Source: Verrucomicrobiia bacterium
GTDB taxonomy: Bacteria > Verrucomicrobiota > Verrucomicrobiia > Limisphaerales > Palsa-1400
NCBI GenBank assembly: GCA_025934545.1
Contig: JAICXV010000248.1
Coordinates: 1 to 5,062, forward strand
Length of the DNA stretch: 5,062 bases
Direction of reading: 5' to 3'
Numbering within the stretch: position 1 is the first letter of the stretch; each line of letters starts with the position of its first letter. Positions 5,044-5,062 of this stretch are shown here, piece after piece. A program made the position numbers and the translations under genes. A model generated the notes under the pieces. The model had not been told where the DNA came from. It searched no databases and saw nothing but the letters and a program-made list of their open reading frames with translations.

Positions 5044-5062
5044 GTCCCGGTAGTAACTGTAA

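Overview
The window reads as a chromosomal stretch of a free-living bacterium with moderate to moderately high G+C. A Verrucomicrobiota / PVC-group origin is my best guess (inference). It rests on the mostly weak Shine-Dalgarno sequences, the look of the L13 and S9 proteins, a PAS/GAF hybrid kinase of the HDLNN type, and a palindromic intergenic repeat that I associate with Verrucomicrobia and Planctomycetes. No rRNA, tRNA, CRISPR array, insertion sequence or phage gene was seen.

Left part (1-812, minus strand): the conserved ribosomal-protein operon rplM-rpsI. rplM (L13) is complete. rpsI (S9) is cut by the left window edge and lacks only its last dozen or so codons. A 376-bp non-coding region (813-1188) separates this operon from a divergent gene. 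It holds a possible rplM promoter, a possible kinase promoter, an 8-bp dyad built from TAGGGGTT with a third copy further right, and a perfect 10-bp stem-loop just upstream of the kinase.

Centre (1189-3678, plus strand): one long gene for a soluble hybrid histidine kinase, PAS-GAF-PAS-HisKA-HATPase-REC. All phosphotransfer residues are intact, and no output domain or partner regulator lies in the window. It probably starts at a TTG codon.

Right part (3738-5062, minus strand): three small genes, each separated by non-coding DNA. They are a SnoaL-like/DUF4440-type protein (3738-4130, convergent with the kinase), an unrecognised 118-aa protein with a C-terminal membrane anchor (4399-4755), and a short ORF at the right edge (4874-5029) that resembles Nif11-type leader peptides. 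The gap 4131-4398 carries a compound palindrome that looks like a dispersed repeat, followed by a G+C-rich block. The gap 4756-4873 carries a perfect 8-bp hairpin.

Nothing here proves a new multi-gene system. The items most worth a second look are the Nif11-like ORF, the dispersed palindrome, and the structured leader of the hybrid kinase.
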